A stretch of 64,000 nt of DNA from Diprion similis (lineage: Eukaryota > Arthropoda > Insecta > Hymenoptera > Diprionidae). The stretch spans positions 1,860,001 through 1,924,000 of the forward strand of contig NC_060105.1 of the NCBI RefSeq assembly GCF_021155765.1. The letters run 5' to 3'. Position numbers and translations under genes: made by a program. Below are positions 47,956 through 59,361 of this stretch, one piece after another. Numbering within the stretch: position 1 is the first letter of the stretch; the number at the start of each line of letters is the position of its first letter. Below the pieces are notes generated by a model. The model saw nothing but the letters and a program-made list of their open reading frames with translations. It searched no databases and had not been told where the DNA came from.

Positions 47956-49856
47956 TTACATGTCCATAAATAAATTTTGCACCAGTCTCCAGGCGGAAGA
48001 CGTGCACATGGCTTTGGTTGTTGGGCAAGGATACCGACGCAGGCATTCTGCCAAGGCTCGATCGCATTCGCACAAACGTTGGGCACACGACCCAGATCCT
48101 CCCCACTCCCCGTGCTCGACGGCTGTAATAAAATGACGATGGATAATTTGTGCAATTTGCAAATGATTGCCGGCCGCAAGTTTCTTCTTTTCTCATTGTT
48201 AGACGGACGTAACTCACCGCATATCGGTTTGTAGCCGCGGTAGCATTTCCAGTAGTAAGGAACGAAGTACTCCAAGAACATCGGGCAGTCCGTTGCCTCG
48301 TAGCACCAATCGTGCATCTTACAGCACCTGTGAATAAAATTTTGAATTGAATCTTTTTTATCAAAGTCATATTTTGCTCAATTCTTTTTCATCTATCTCT
48401 CGCTGATGGTGCGAAGCAGGAAATTCAACGTTGGCATCTGTATTGCTGTCGCGTATCGCGTTTCACCCCGGGCATGAAGCTTGTTAGTGGAAGAATCATT
48501 CCTTCTCTCTTTAATCACGCCTTCCTCCATGGTCAAGAAGCGGAAAAGTTTCTCACACTTTTTCACGAGCATAACGCGCAGGGCTGCAAATTTTTCTTTT
48601 ATCGATAGTAATACTCTACTGATTGTACTAATTCAAACAATTTTCTGCTTTTGTTTTTCAGTTTTTTTCTGGAATATATTCTAGTCGTTTAGAGGTGAAA
48701 AATACTCGGAAAAAAAAAATTAACGAGTATTTATTTCCTCATATAGACTCACCTGTCGATACCGTCTGTGGAAAATCCCGATCCTAAAAACCCGCAGTAA
48801 CATCCGTATCCCTTGTAGGCAAGGGGGTTACATCCGGTTGCACAGAACACCATGTTGTAGAGGTGCATCGCACCTCGCTTTCGTCTTCTTAATCGGGACG
48901 AATTGGTCTCGGTTACGGGATTGAGTCTGAGAATATCGGTATTCTTATTTTAGGTGTATATAGAGGCCTCAAGTACGAATGCGCCGGAAAACATCAGAAT
49001 CGAATTAAAAAGAAAAAAAGAAAAAGAGAACACCAGAGCTTAAGTATTTTGAACATACAATTATAATTACAAAATCTTTTCTTGTGCTGTTCGTCATTTG
49101 TTTGACCTTTTCATGCATACATTTTTCCTTACATGCGATTCGCGTGAAATCTTGCATACATGGGCTTTTGGGCATTTTGGGGTCGCTGATAACGAATCTG
49201 AACTCGAAATTCGAAAATTCAAAATTACCGATTCAACATGGGAGGGCGAACAAAAACAACAAGAAGAAAAATTCTGAAATAATTCTGTAAAATTTTTTGG
49301 TGCGTATTAAGTTTTGGTAAAAATTGGAATTCTAACAATCATGGTAGATTAGCAGAATATGCTTTGTTTCGTGGAAAAGTACCAATTCCGACCATTTGTT
49401 TACCGACCATGTCTTATTTTTGCAATAAATTAGTAAATTTAATATTTGTTTTTTTTTACACTTATTAGAAATATTTCAGGGACCACGTGGAACTAAAACA
49501 CTCGGCAGTTGTTATCAGAAAAGTAGTTTGATACATAAAAAACTGTAAAAAAAAAAAAAAAAACGTGGAACACTCTGCGTCCCAGCGTGAATTAAAGGGT
49601 TAATTCGTGTTCAGATTTTTCTTCAACGGGTTTTTTTTTCTTCCCCCAAACCGTTGATCAGCAATACTCTATCAGACACGTTGACCCCGTCTATTTGAAA
49701 TTTCCACCCTTCACAAGGACCCCATTTTTCCTCGAACCCGGGGACATGCTTGCCACCCAGCCTTACACTCGGCCATCTGACGAATGCGCTTGTATTTTTT
49801 ACTCACTCGGTCTCCGTTGTATTCGAGACGTTTCTTGATGCCGAGGCACTTTGTGT
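47956..49856 (-). CDS. Secreted phospholipase A2 (5' end incomplete)
   Basis: Ca2+-dependent phospholipase A2 that hydrolyses the sn-2 ester of phospholipids. Exons: 49715-49856 (probable), 48753-48926, 48218-48327 and 47956-48122, joining in phase and ending at a TAG stop. The catalytic core spans exons 2 and 3: the Ca2+ loop YGCYCG-x-x-GSG, then DGIDRCC and the active-site MHDWCY. The C-terminal exon carries the paired-Cys CECDRALAECL helix with its catalytic Asp. A dense basic run (RLRRRKR) just before GAMHLYNM suggests a furin-type propeptide cleavage. The exon at 49715 (Cys-rich, YNGDRVSK) fits phase and splice consensus but is less certain, and the signal-peptide exon was not found. Similar enzymes occur in insect tissues and some venoms. 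Nothing here shows a venom role, and all catalytic residues are intact. Confidence 0.88.
49160..49610. repeat. Partial family C element in a PLA2 intron
   Basis: The segment TTTTGGGGTCGCTGATAACG...ATTCGAAAATTCAAAATT resembles the internal arm of the family C element at 8.2 kb. The right part ends AAAGGGTTAA like that element's terminus. The inverse arm is not clear, so it is degraded or truncated. It lies within the intron between the two upstream PLA2 exons. Confidence 0.5.
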
Positions 49857-49859
49857 CTG

Positions 49860-50040
49860 CCAGGAAAAACGCGCGTGACGCTCCTTCGCGGCGTGAGTGG
49901 TTGGCGAGGACGTGCCCCATGGGTCACCCCCGTACCCCAGGTACACCGATTCCAACGATCCTGCGGGGCCGAATCCGGGCGGCCAGGAATACGCCCGTTT
50001 TGCTGGGACGCAGGGGTCCCCCCCTGAAACGGTGAAACAG
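49860..50040. other. GC-rich island upstream of the PLA2 exon
   Basis: About 180 bp of markedly GC-rich sequence in an AT-rich region. It has open frames on both strands (up to about 90 residues) with no recognisable motif. It could be a CpG-type regulatory island, an unrecognised exon or an insertion. The poly-pyrimidine acceptor of the 49856 exon is at its left edge. Confidence 0.4.
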
Positions 50041-50090
50041 TAAGGAAACTTCCACGATTTCCGCGAATAAGCAAAGATCTGTTTCTTATG

Positions 50091-50804
50091 GGGTTACGTG
50101 GGGTTCGAAGGTTAAAAAAGCATGTTGTCGCTAAATTTTTTTTTGTAATATAATGAAAGAATTATTTTATTCAAACTTTGAGTTAATGGTAGAATAGTGT
50201 TTGAACGATATTTCATAAAATTTTTATCCAAAAATTTTGAATGTTCAGCGTTCATGAGAACGGCTTTTCGGAAACTCAGTATTTTTACGGTGGTCAGGAT
50301 AACTCATGCTAACTTTATCAGAAATCAAAAAATCAAATATTTTTTTACAGTATGTAAGTAACAGCTAGGGGTTGAACGAAGAATTTAAAAAATAATTGAA
50401 ATTTGAATTTTTGGCAAAGTTGTATGCAAAAAAGTACGATATTCGGTAGGTAAAATTTACACCATGTATTGTCTTGTAAAATAAATTGTGATCAACGAGG
50501 AAAAAAAATCCTTTGTTCAATCACTATATGAGTAACACTCATCTGATAACAGAAAATATTTGGTTCTTTCTTTTCAGATTATCCTGACCACCCAAAAAAA
50601 TACTGGGTTTCCGAAAATCAGTTCTTAACATGCTGTATTTTCAAAAATTTTTTATAGAAAATTTCATGAAATATCGTTCGGTTGCCGTTTTTTTTTTATT
50701 TGCTTAAGGTTTTAAAAAGTAAATGAATCCTTTTCACTTTGTGAAAAGAAAAAAAAGGAAATAGAGAAAATCGTCGTTTTTTCAACCTCCGAAACCCACG
50801 TGAC
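50091..50804. repeat. Long inverted-repeat element, family G
   Basis: The left end GTTACGTGGGGTTCGAAGGTT pairs with the inverse of AACCTCCGAAACCCACGTGAC at the right end. A second pair lies inside: GAAACTCAGTATTTTTACGG and GTGGTCAGGATAA near 50270-50303 against TTATCCTGACCACC and AATACTGGGTTTCC near 50578-50614. It is about 714 bp with no coding capacity; a MITE-like fold-back with diverged arms. Confidence 0.65.
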
Positions 50805-52168
50805 ATCTTAAAGAGTCTCAAAAAATGTGTCCCTTTATTTTCAAGAAGACGGGTCGATTAAGTTGCGTTTGACGAAGAAAGTTGGCGGAAAAAAAGTACA
50901 GAATTCTTTTCGCGTATAACTTTTACCGGTCGAGGGTCAAGAGTTTCTGTTTGGCACAGTTACACTTGTGAAAATGAGAAAAAAAAAAAAAAAAAAAACT
51001 AGGTAAATACAAGTAATAGTAAAGTGACGCACAGGTTGTTGTTCCAGCTTGTCGGTTTGCATTGCCGGTGAGAATCGTTGCTTTTGTGTTTTTTTTTTAT
51101 TTTTTATTTTTTTTTGCGCCTGCGTTTGTTTTATTTTCCTTTACTCCGCGTCCCTCTTTTACCCTCGTTCCTTAACTCCCGCAGGGAAAATCGGGCCAAG
51201 GAACACCCCGAGAATGTCGCTGCTTGTTTATACAACAGGGGTTGACACGTCCCCTGAGTACGAAGGAAATTGTTTACAGTATAAATCGTTGTAATAACAC
51301 TGATAGTTAAACTGATGATAAAAATAAAAATAAATCAGCCAACCGTGGCGTTAGAAATTTTCTCAAGAAAACACATCATGCCCGAGAGGGGCGGGAGGGG
51401 GGGAGGGGGGAGGGGCACCCGTGCAATTAGGCACGGTCTTTAGGGTCGAGTCGTATATAAACAATGCCCAACGAATTTCTCTCAACGCTCTGAATCATTC
51501 GAAAAAATTAAAGGATAACAGCCGGGACATGAAATTTTTATTATTGGAAGAAGCTCGGAGTGTTAATCAGGATTCAGGGCATCGAATTACTGGACTTTAA
51601 GAGTATATTTTTCAGGTATTTAAAGATAAATAAAGTTGATAAAGTCAAAGGAAAAAAATTTCCTTTCATCCGATATATATAACTAGCTGCTGAAAGTCTT
51701 TACACGATCAACAAACTTCTGGGTATTCGAAATCCACTCATCGTCGAGAGTTCCAGTAACTTATACCTTTAACACATACGTACATATATGTATATATATA
51801 TATATACTCTATCACGTATATGTATATAACATGGATCTCTGCGCTTTCAGCTTTAGATTCGAGTTTCCGAGGTGAAACCCATCGGGGAATCGTGACTCGA
51901 GCTAACTTAAATATATATCCTCAAAGGCTGTTGCAAGGTGCTTTGCTGTGTTTCACTCGTTGAAGAGATTCTAAGATTTTTCTCTTTACCTATGAATCGA
52001 GCTCAGTAAATCGCACAGCCTTTTTCGCTATTTTATAACAGGAAACCAGCGGCTTGTAATACCTCAAATATCTGCAGCATCGCATCTATGATCGCAGCCA
52101 GCTGTAACGATGTTTGTATCGCAACTTGGCCGGAATAGCGGTCAGCGCGTAGAGTAATTAGCTGTAAC

Positions 52169-52208
<40 letters not shown>

Positions 52209-54366
52209 CTTTGCCACGGTCATTGTCACGTCAGGTATCAAGATCTCTAAAAGTTCGCGAGAATCGTGCGAGAGATTCACGATTCGTTTCTGCAATGGCG
52301 CGTAAGCTGCGGGCGTTGCGCATAAAAAAGAGATAGAGAGATGAAAAAAAAAAAAAAAAAAAAAAAAAAAATTACTAAAGAAAGAAAGGAACTCAAGTTT
52401 CGATTCGCAATCATTTTTAAAATCCAGCGGTAGTATTCTCGCAATATTTGGAACGGATTTCGAAGCTGCAGTCTACTTTCTTTATAATTTCAGGAAATTC
52501 CTAATTAACGCGGTACGAAAGCAGCAAGGTGAACACGAAACACCGCACGGCTATTTAATCTTCAAAGTTGAAAGCAGGTGTATCGGGTTCGAAAAACCGG
52601 AGTCCGGTTGTAGGATTTATTTGCCAAGCACCGAAAATCCGGGATGAAAGTAACAGGAAAAAAGTTGAGACTGTAACTAAGTGACTTTATTTTTCATAGC
52701 GCGAAACTAATGAACGGAAATTTGGAACTTGCTGATTTCGCGTAAAAATTTTCTCTCCGGGAAACTTTTTCCTAATCGAGTCATCGTTATAAGAACGGAT
52801 GAATGGCTCGTTGACAAACTGTAACTTCTTCGATTGACAATATCAAAACTTTTATCGACGATTGCATTTTCTTTGAATCAAAGATTTGACATTTACTCTG
52901 ACTCACAATCAACAGCAGACTAGCTTGGGCAATGATTTATGAATTGAATGTTGAGAAGAATAGACTCGTTCAATCGGATCTTCTATCTATAATAGCGATA
53001 GCTATCGATACATTGATTAATCGAGATAAAAAAAAATTATCAAGGCAATGATAATGATTGATACTCTTATCGCGTTTATGTGAGTTATAAACGAAAACCG
53101 ACTGTGAGGATAAATAATCGAGTCAATAGATTGATCGAGTTTGAAAAATAATCGATTTAATAACAAATCGACTATTTTTTTTCACTCTTACAGTACCCAT
53201 GCGTTGTTTAATTTCCCTACAGTTTCCCTTAATGGAAATACGTTAATTAAACTTGTTAGCAATAATTGAGATTCTGTATTTGTATAAAGTGCCGTTCGAC
53301 GTTATGTATGTATATACAATATAATATATCGCATCGGAGTCGCTTGTCTTCGTTTTTATACTGCCTACGATAACCGCGCTGGTGTTGCAGTTTGTTTTAC
53401 TTTGGTTCAACGGTGCATGTGCAACGTATTGCGTTCCTATATTCTCGTTATAAGTCTTTGAGCACCTGTTCCACGGTTTCGATTTCCCACTTGTGTTCAG
53501 TCCCTCGTGCAGTTACAGGATATGCGAAAAATACTACGAAAATTACAATTTCAGCCGTTGAAAATTTGAAAGTGCAGGACTCGTCGTCTACTGATTTGAA
53601 ATCAGTAGACAGTTTCACAAAATCTTATCCACCCCCAACAACACACTTGAGGTGCTGACAATGTCGCATCTAATTTATATCCCATATTTTATGTTTTCAC
53701 TTAATTTATGGCACATGTTCAGCGAGTCATCTGGCTTGGTATGTTGACATTTTTGTTCACGAGTTCGGAGGACGTGCAATATAACGCCATTCTATATTCT
53801 GTCCGTAGTTCTGCGTGTCTTGTTTAGGATTAATTTGCATTGTCAATTAGGTGGGTAGTCATTTGAATTCCCTTACTTTACCTACGTGTAAAGAGTAGGT
53901 GTAGGTATATAAATTTCACCGTTTCTGTTTGTTCGAATCTTTATCTTTTCTTCTTCTTCTTTTTCTCACTAAATATGGAAGGAGTGAGGTAGATGAAAAA
54001 AGGGTTTTGAAATTATCATCTCTATCAGCATTGCGAATATCAAGCCATCGTGTAATTAATTTCGATAATCACCCCAGATTTCACATAAACGCTCTGAGCG
54101 CGGGTTGCCAATATAATTATACACGAGGTAATCATCCCTCCGTTGGAAAATTAGATAATCCTCAATCACACTCGGCACACGGTCTTAAATTCCCGAATTT
54201 CGCGAGGTAATTAAAATTAATCACCTTTTGCGAAAAATTATTTTTAGCGTTAAAGGTACACCTACTCGAATTTCTTTCAATTTTCGTCCGTTTTGTGTCT
54301 TCTCACGTAGGGGTGGTTATGCACATGTACGTATCCACCGTGCGTACAGTATATCGTATATGTATA
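50805..54366. other. Non-coding stretch
   Basis: No supportable gene. A G-block tract lies at 51386-51415, AT runs lie at about 51782-51805 and 52171-52208, and an A run of about 28 starts at 52344. ATCGATTA-type motifs occur at about 52985-53175. The open frame at 53392-53658 lacks a recognisable domain. Upstream PLA2 exons could lie here unrecognised. Confidence 0.5.
51386..51415 (+). repeat. G-block tract, quadruplex-prone
   Basis: GAGGGGCGGGAGGGGGGG followed by two further G blocks; satisfies the G-quadruplex pattern. Confidence 0.65.
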
Positions 54367-54966
54367 TTAGGGTGGCGCAAAAAAACCGAATATTTTTTTT
54401 TTTGAGTCTCGTGTGACAAAATGTTAGTTTTTCATGTAGAGCCCGCTCCAAAGGACAGTTCAAAAAAAATTTTTTAATAGGTCGCTCCACATTTTTTAAA
54501 ACGTCAGAAATCGTCTAAACTCGATTTTTTTTTTTAAATTTTTTTTCTCGTTACGGTATAATTTTATAGACAAAAAAAAATAAGTTTCCGAAAGTTTCAG
54601 ACCAAAATTTGAATTTTGAAAGGTCGCTCATAATTTTTTTTCAATTTTTTTGTGCATTTCTTTAGATCTTTTCGAGCGACCTTCTAATATTCATATTAAA
54701 ATTTTATAAATTTATTTTCTTTAATTTAGTAAGAAAGAATCGATAACAATACACCACGACATGAATTAAAAATCAAACAACATACTGAAAATATAATTTT
54801 TTTAATTTAATTTTTTGACGATTTTTGACATTTTAAAAAAATTGGAGCGACCTCTTAAAAATTTTTTTTTAGCTGTCCTTTGGAGTGGGCTCTTAAAACA
54901 TCAAAAACTAACATTTTGTCACACGAGACTTAAAAAAAAAAAGTCGGTTTTTGTGCGCCACCCTAA
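54367..54966 (-). mobile_element. Palindromic MITE, family A, copy 4
   Basis: Ends TTAGGGTGGCGCAAAAAA and GTGCGCCACCCTAA in a TA context. The interior has AGTAAGAAAGAATCGATAAC, the inverse of that in copies 1-3, so this copy is in opposite orientation. Otherwise full length, with no coding capacity. Confidence 0.85.
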
Positions 54967-57449
54967 TGTATATATTGTTCATTCAGTTCATTGTATATAC
55001 CTGCAGATTCTACTTTGCGAGGCGTCGCGACGAGCAGCGTCAGAATGCAGAAGCTTCGTAATCCGGCGGCAGCTGAATTGGTCCGGTAAATTTTTTCCGA
55101 CAAGACCGTTGAACGTTCGGCGATAATCCCTTCGTCGAGCGGGCGGGACATCGAGCCCTACTAATCAAAGGCGCTCAGGACGGAAATTCCCGAACCTGAA
55201 GCCCAACGAGGATACCATTCACGTAAAATCCGAAAGAAGGGTTCGAGTTAAAAAGCACACGGACACACACGCGTTGGAATACGAGGAAAAAAGCTCCTCC
55301 GAATTCACGATATCAGGTGAAAAATACCTCGCGGTATTCACGATCCTCGGACGATCATCGATATTAAATCAACGCGAATTTTCCGACAATTCGATTTCAG
55401 TCCGCAACACTTATCGTTAACGATCGGCTCGATCATCCGATCGATTTCATCACGCCTCGTGTATTTAGATCCACTGATTGTATAACAAAGTCTCATCGTT
55501 ACGACGACGGTTATACGCGGAAATGAGAATAAGTACGGAAATGAAATTGGCTATATATAGGGGGAAACGGGATGAAACGATTTCTCGATTATGCAATTAA
55601 ATTAGTACAACTCTGTTATCATTTTCAAGGATTAAACAATAATTGTAACAACGCGTCAAGATGTCAGAGGGTAGAATTCGTACGACATGTACGATGTTCC
55701 GAAAGTTTATCAAGGGCTTTTCGGCGAATGTGTCACCCTGCGAAATGGTTAAAGGTGCAAAGCTAGCAACTCTAACTTTAATACTCCGTTACTCGCAAAC
55801 GTTACGATTCGAGTGACTGTTGTTCCTAGCTTTTAGCCGTTGAACGGACAAACAACTCACTCCTCTCCTCTCCTCTCCTCTCTACCCTCTCCAGCTACGA
55901 GTACTAGACGTTTCTCGTCCTTGCTCGTTTAACCAAAGTACATACGTACGTACGTAGCCATGCTTTGTACCCACGTGTATACCTCAAACCCTCGTTTCGA
56001 AGCTAGACAAGAACGTCTCCAGAGATTTCACTTTCACCGTTTAGTCCGAAGACCCTGTGATAGCTCTGATACTCCATTTCGTTACGAAGACTCTGTTTGT
56101 TGTTACGACAATGGCGACGGGACTTAGTGCTGGGCTTCCACGACACCGCGGTAGGTAAACAATAAGAATGCCTCAATCTTCTCCACTCAAGCCGAATAAC
56201 AAATTGTTCATTATCCAAATACGCGAAAGTCCCACGCCGTGCCGTGCCGTGCCGTGCATGCGATGCTTCTTTTCTTCGTTCTGAAATATTTATTTCCACA
56301 TTACATACTTACCTCGCGGTAGCTTATTTGTTGTTAATGATGCGCGCGCCAAGAGAAAGGAGCACCGTTACGCCTCAAATATTTTCCACATCTCACGCAA
56401 TCGTATCATCTGAATTAAGAGACGATCAAAACTCCCCCCCCCCCCGCCCTTCAATATACTTAAAGTCAATTGCTGACCTGCACGCTTTTCTTTTTCAATT
56501 CTTTTCAATCATTTTTTTTTAATACCCAACAAACCCACGATCTAGGTTACTGTTTGGGGTTGACAACTTTGAACTGAAAATATTAACGAAGCTGGATCAA
56601 CTGGGGGATGATTATTACATATTAAGTATTAGTTATTAGACGTGAAAGTGATGCGAAAATCTCGCGTCTCTGCACAGGCATAGCTATTTTGTATCATTTT
56701 AAGCTCACGCTTTTGTTGTTCACAAATATAGGAATTTACCGCTTTGTCTCGCTCATCCAGATATTGAATAAACCACGTGACGTAAAGTCCCGAGGCATGG
56801 TGTTGAGGCCTCGTGTTGTTCATACACCTAGATTGTACGAATTCTTGAGCGTCGCAGTGCGATTGTTGTTAACGTATAAATATTTGGGCGTAAAAAAGCG
56901 GAATAGAAAGATGCCGGAGGAAGATAAATAAGAAACTAAACGCTCGCAGGCGGGAGCCGTGAAATGACTCGGGAACGAGACGGGAAATTGAAATCTCTGC
57001 TGAGTCAATGAAGAGAAAGAGTTGCCGTAATCTCTTCTTCTCAACACTCGTCGAGGACTCGTTTCAGCTGCTTTTTATCTCGCCCCCGCAATTACGCGAC
57101 ACGTTTTATGATGGATATAAAGCCTCTGCAGATGCCGAGGGAGAGATTAACATTTTTTTACATACAAGGCCTGTAATGACTAAAAATCATCGATTTTCAA
57201 ATAACTAGATTATTTTTTCCCGATTAATTGTGTTTAATCGATTAATTTTCAACCTCGGTTTTAGTTTTTATCGTTTCCATTAACTACACGATACCTAAAA
57301 TATCAATTCATGCGATAAAAGTATCAATTATTATCATTGAAATTGAAAAATATTTTCAATCAAAACCATAAATTATCAAAAAACTTTACGGCCACTAGGA
57401 CTACATACTGAAATTTACGAAATTTTGGTTTCATATATGCGCTGTTTCG

Positions 57450-57491
<42 letters not shown>

Positions 57492-58744
57492 ACAAAATAT
57501 TCGATGAATCGATTAATTTTTTGAACTCGATTAATCGATGAATCGATTATTTTCAGCTCAGTGTCCATCGCTAAATTTATTGCAAGCGCGTTTCTCGATC
57601 TGCGGATAAGCTTTTGGCATAAAACATAAAAGAAAGAAGGAAAAAAAAAATCGCCGTCGAGTCTTCTATTCAATTTGCTCCATATTGATGCGTGCAGTGG
57701 AAATATTTCATCGTTCCGATTAATTGTAACCGAAGGCTGCTGCTGCATGAATGAATTCATATGAAACTGTTGAAAAGAATAATCGTTGTTACACCGTTCG
57801 TTACCTAATAGAAACAAAGGACAGAATATACGGTATATATGTATACATATGCGTATTCACGTGTGTTTCGTGTATTACGTATGACTTGTTTTTTGCTTTT
57901 TATTTTTTTTTTAAAGTCATGATCACGCCAAGTTTCTTTAAACGTTGTCTTGTAAAAAGAGTTAAAAAAATGTTGCATTGGCAATGAGAAGAGCTTGTGC
58001 AAAAATCTCGTATATGATAATGTAAACGTCGTTTCTCCGCTTACGAGCAGATTTTGTAATACCGAAAATTTGCGGGGGCGAAATCGCAGGAGATAAACTA
58101 TCCCGCAATTTATATTAGAAATATGCAGCGAAAGTTGGCGAAGGCATTTGCAAATGCCACTTAAATAGATTGAGTTCTATCTTTCAACGTTGGATATTTG
58201 ACGTAACGCATCTGTTGCAGTAACAATATAGTAATAATAACAATAATAATAGTAATAATAATAATGATAATAGAATAAGAGAATACGCGGTTACACGCAG
58301 GTATAAGCTGTAAAACTCATTTGCTAATATTAAATATCAAAGGAACGAATGGCGAGGAGATTTGAGTCGGTCTGAATATCGTCTACCTCGCCTCCGAGGA
58401 CTCATTATTTCTTTAACAAACATAATCCAGTGATAAAAACTTGGAATTTTGTCTGACATATGCGGTTGAGAAGTGAAAATTTGTAGAGATATTTCATATC
58501 TGTTGCAACTGCGATAAAAATTTACCTCGGAGAGCTGATTGTTGCACACCATGCGGTGGGTGTAAGGTTGTGGTTGTAAGGTATCTATCTTGAATATTCA
58601 TTTTTATGCAACTATACGTATATGTATAGAGAAATTGCAGAGGCGAAGAAAGTACGCAGCGCCTATAATATGTGAAAATTATACCTATAATGAATATGGG
58701 TAGACGTTATATCTAGTCACACGCACACACACACCATATATATA
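54967..58744. other. Non-coding stretch
   Basis: No supportable gene. It contains a TCCTC pentamer run (about 55861-55882), a GCCGT pentamer run (about 56236-56258), a poly-C run near 56427, a 41-base A run (57450-57490) between two AATCGATTA-rich segments, and an ATA run (58218-58270). Open frames on both strands at 55-57 kb overlap and show no family signature. Confidence 0.5.
57450..57490. repeat. Poly-A run
   Basis: Forty-one uninterrupted A bases, the longest homopolymer in the window. Flanked on both sides by ATCGATTAA motifs. Confidence 0.95.
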
Positions 58745-59361
58745 TCAGGGTGGCGCAAAAAAACCGACTTTTTTTTTTTTTTTTCGAGTGTCGTGTGACT
58801 AAATGTTAGTTTTTGATGTTTTAAGAGCCCACGCCAAAAAAAATTTTTAAGAGGTCGCTCCACATTTTTTAAAACGTGAGAAATCGTCAAAACTTGATTT
58901 TTTTTTTTTTGTAAATTTTTTTTCTCGCTACGGTATAATTTTATAGACAAAAAAAAAAATAAGTTTCCGAAAGTTTCAGTTCAAAATTTGAATTTTGAAA
59001 GGTCGCTCATAATTTTTTTTCAATTTTTTTGGTGCATTTCTTTAGATCTTTTCGAACGACCTTTTAATATTCATATTAAAAGTTCAGAAATTTTTTTCTT
59101 TAATTTAGTAAGAAAGAATCGATAACAATACACCGCGACATGAATTAAAAATCAAACAAAATACTGAAAATATAATTTTTTTAATTTAATTTTTTGACGA
59201 TTTTTGATATTTTGAAAAATTTGGAGCGACCTCTTAAAATTTTTCCTTGAACTGTCCTTTGAAGTCGGCTCTTAAAACATGAAAAACTAACATTTTGTCA
59301 CACGAGACTCAAAAAAAAAAAAAAAAAAAAAAAAACAGTCGGTTTTTTTGCGCCACCCTAA
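58745..59361 (-). mobile_element. Palindromic MITE, family A, copy 5
   Basis: It starts CAGGGTGGCGCAAAAAAACC and ends GCGCCACCCTAA, between TA repeats. It has the same orientation as copy 4 (AGTAAGAAAGAATCGATAAC in the interior). Full length apart from small differences in the arms, including a long A run in the right arm. Confidence 0.85.

Noticed and set aside
53392-53658. Plus-strand open frame of 88 residues after a TTGCAG
   Set aside because: No recognisable motif, no second exon and no start ATG at its beginning.
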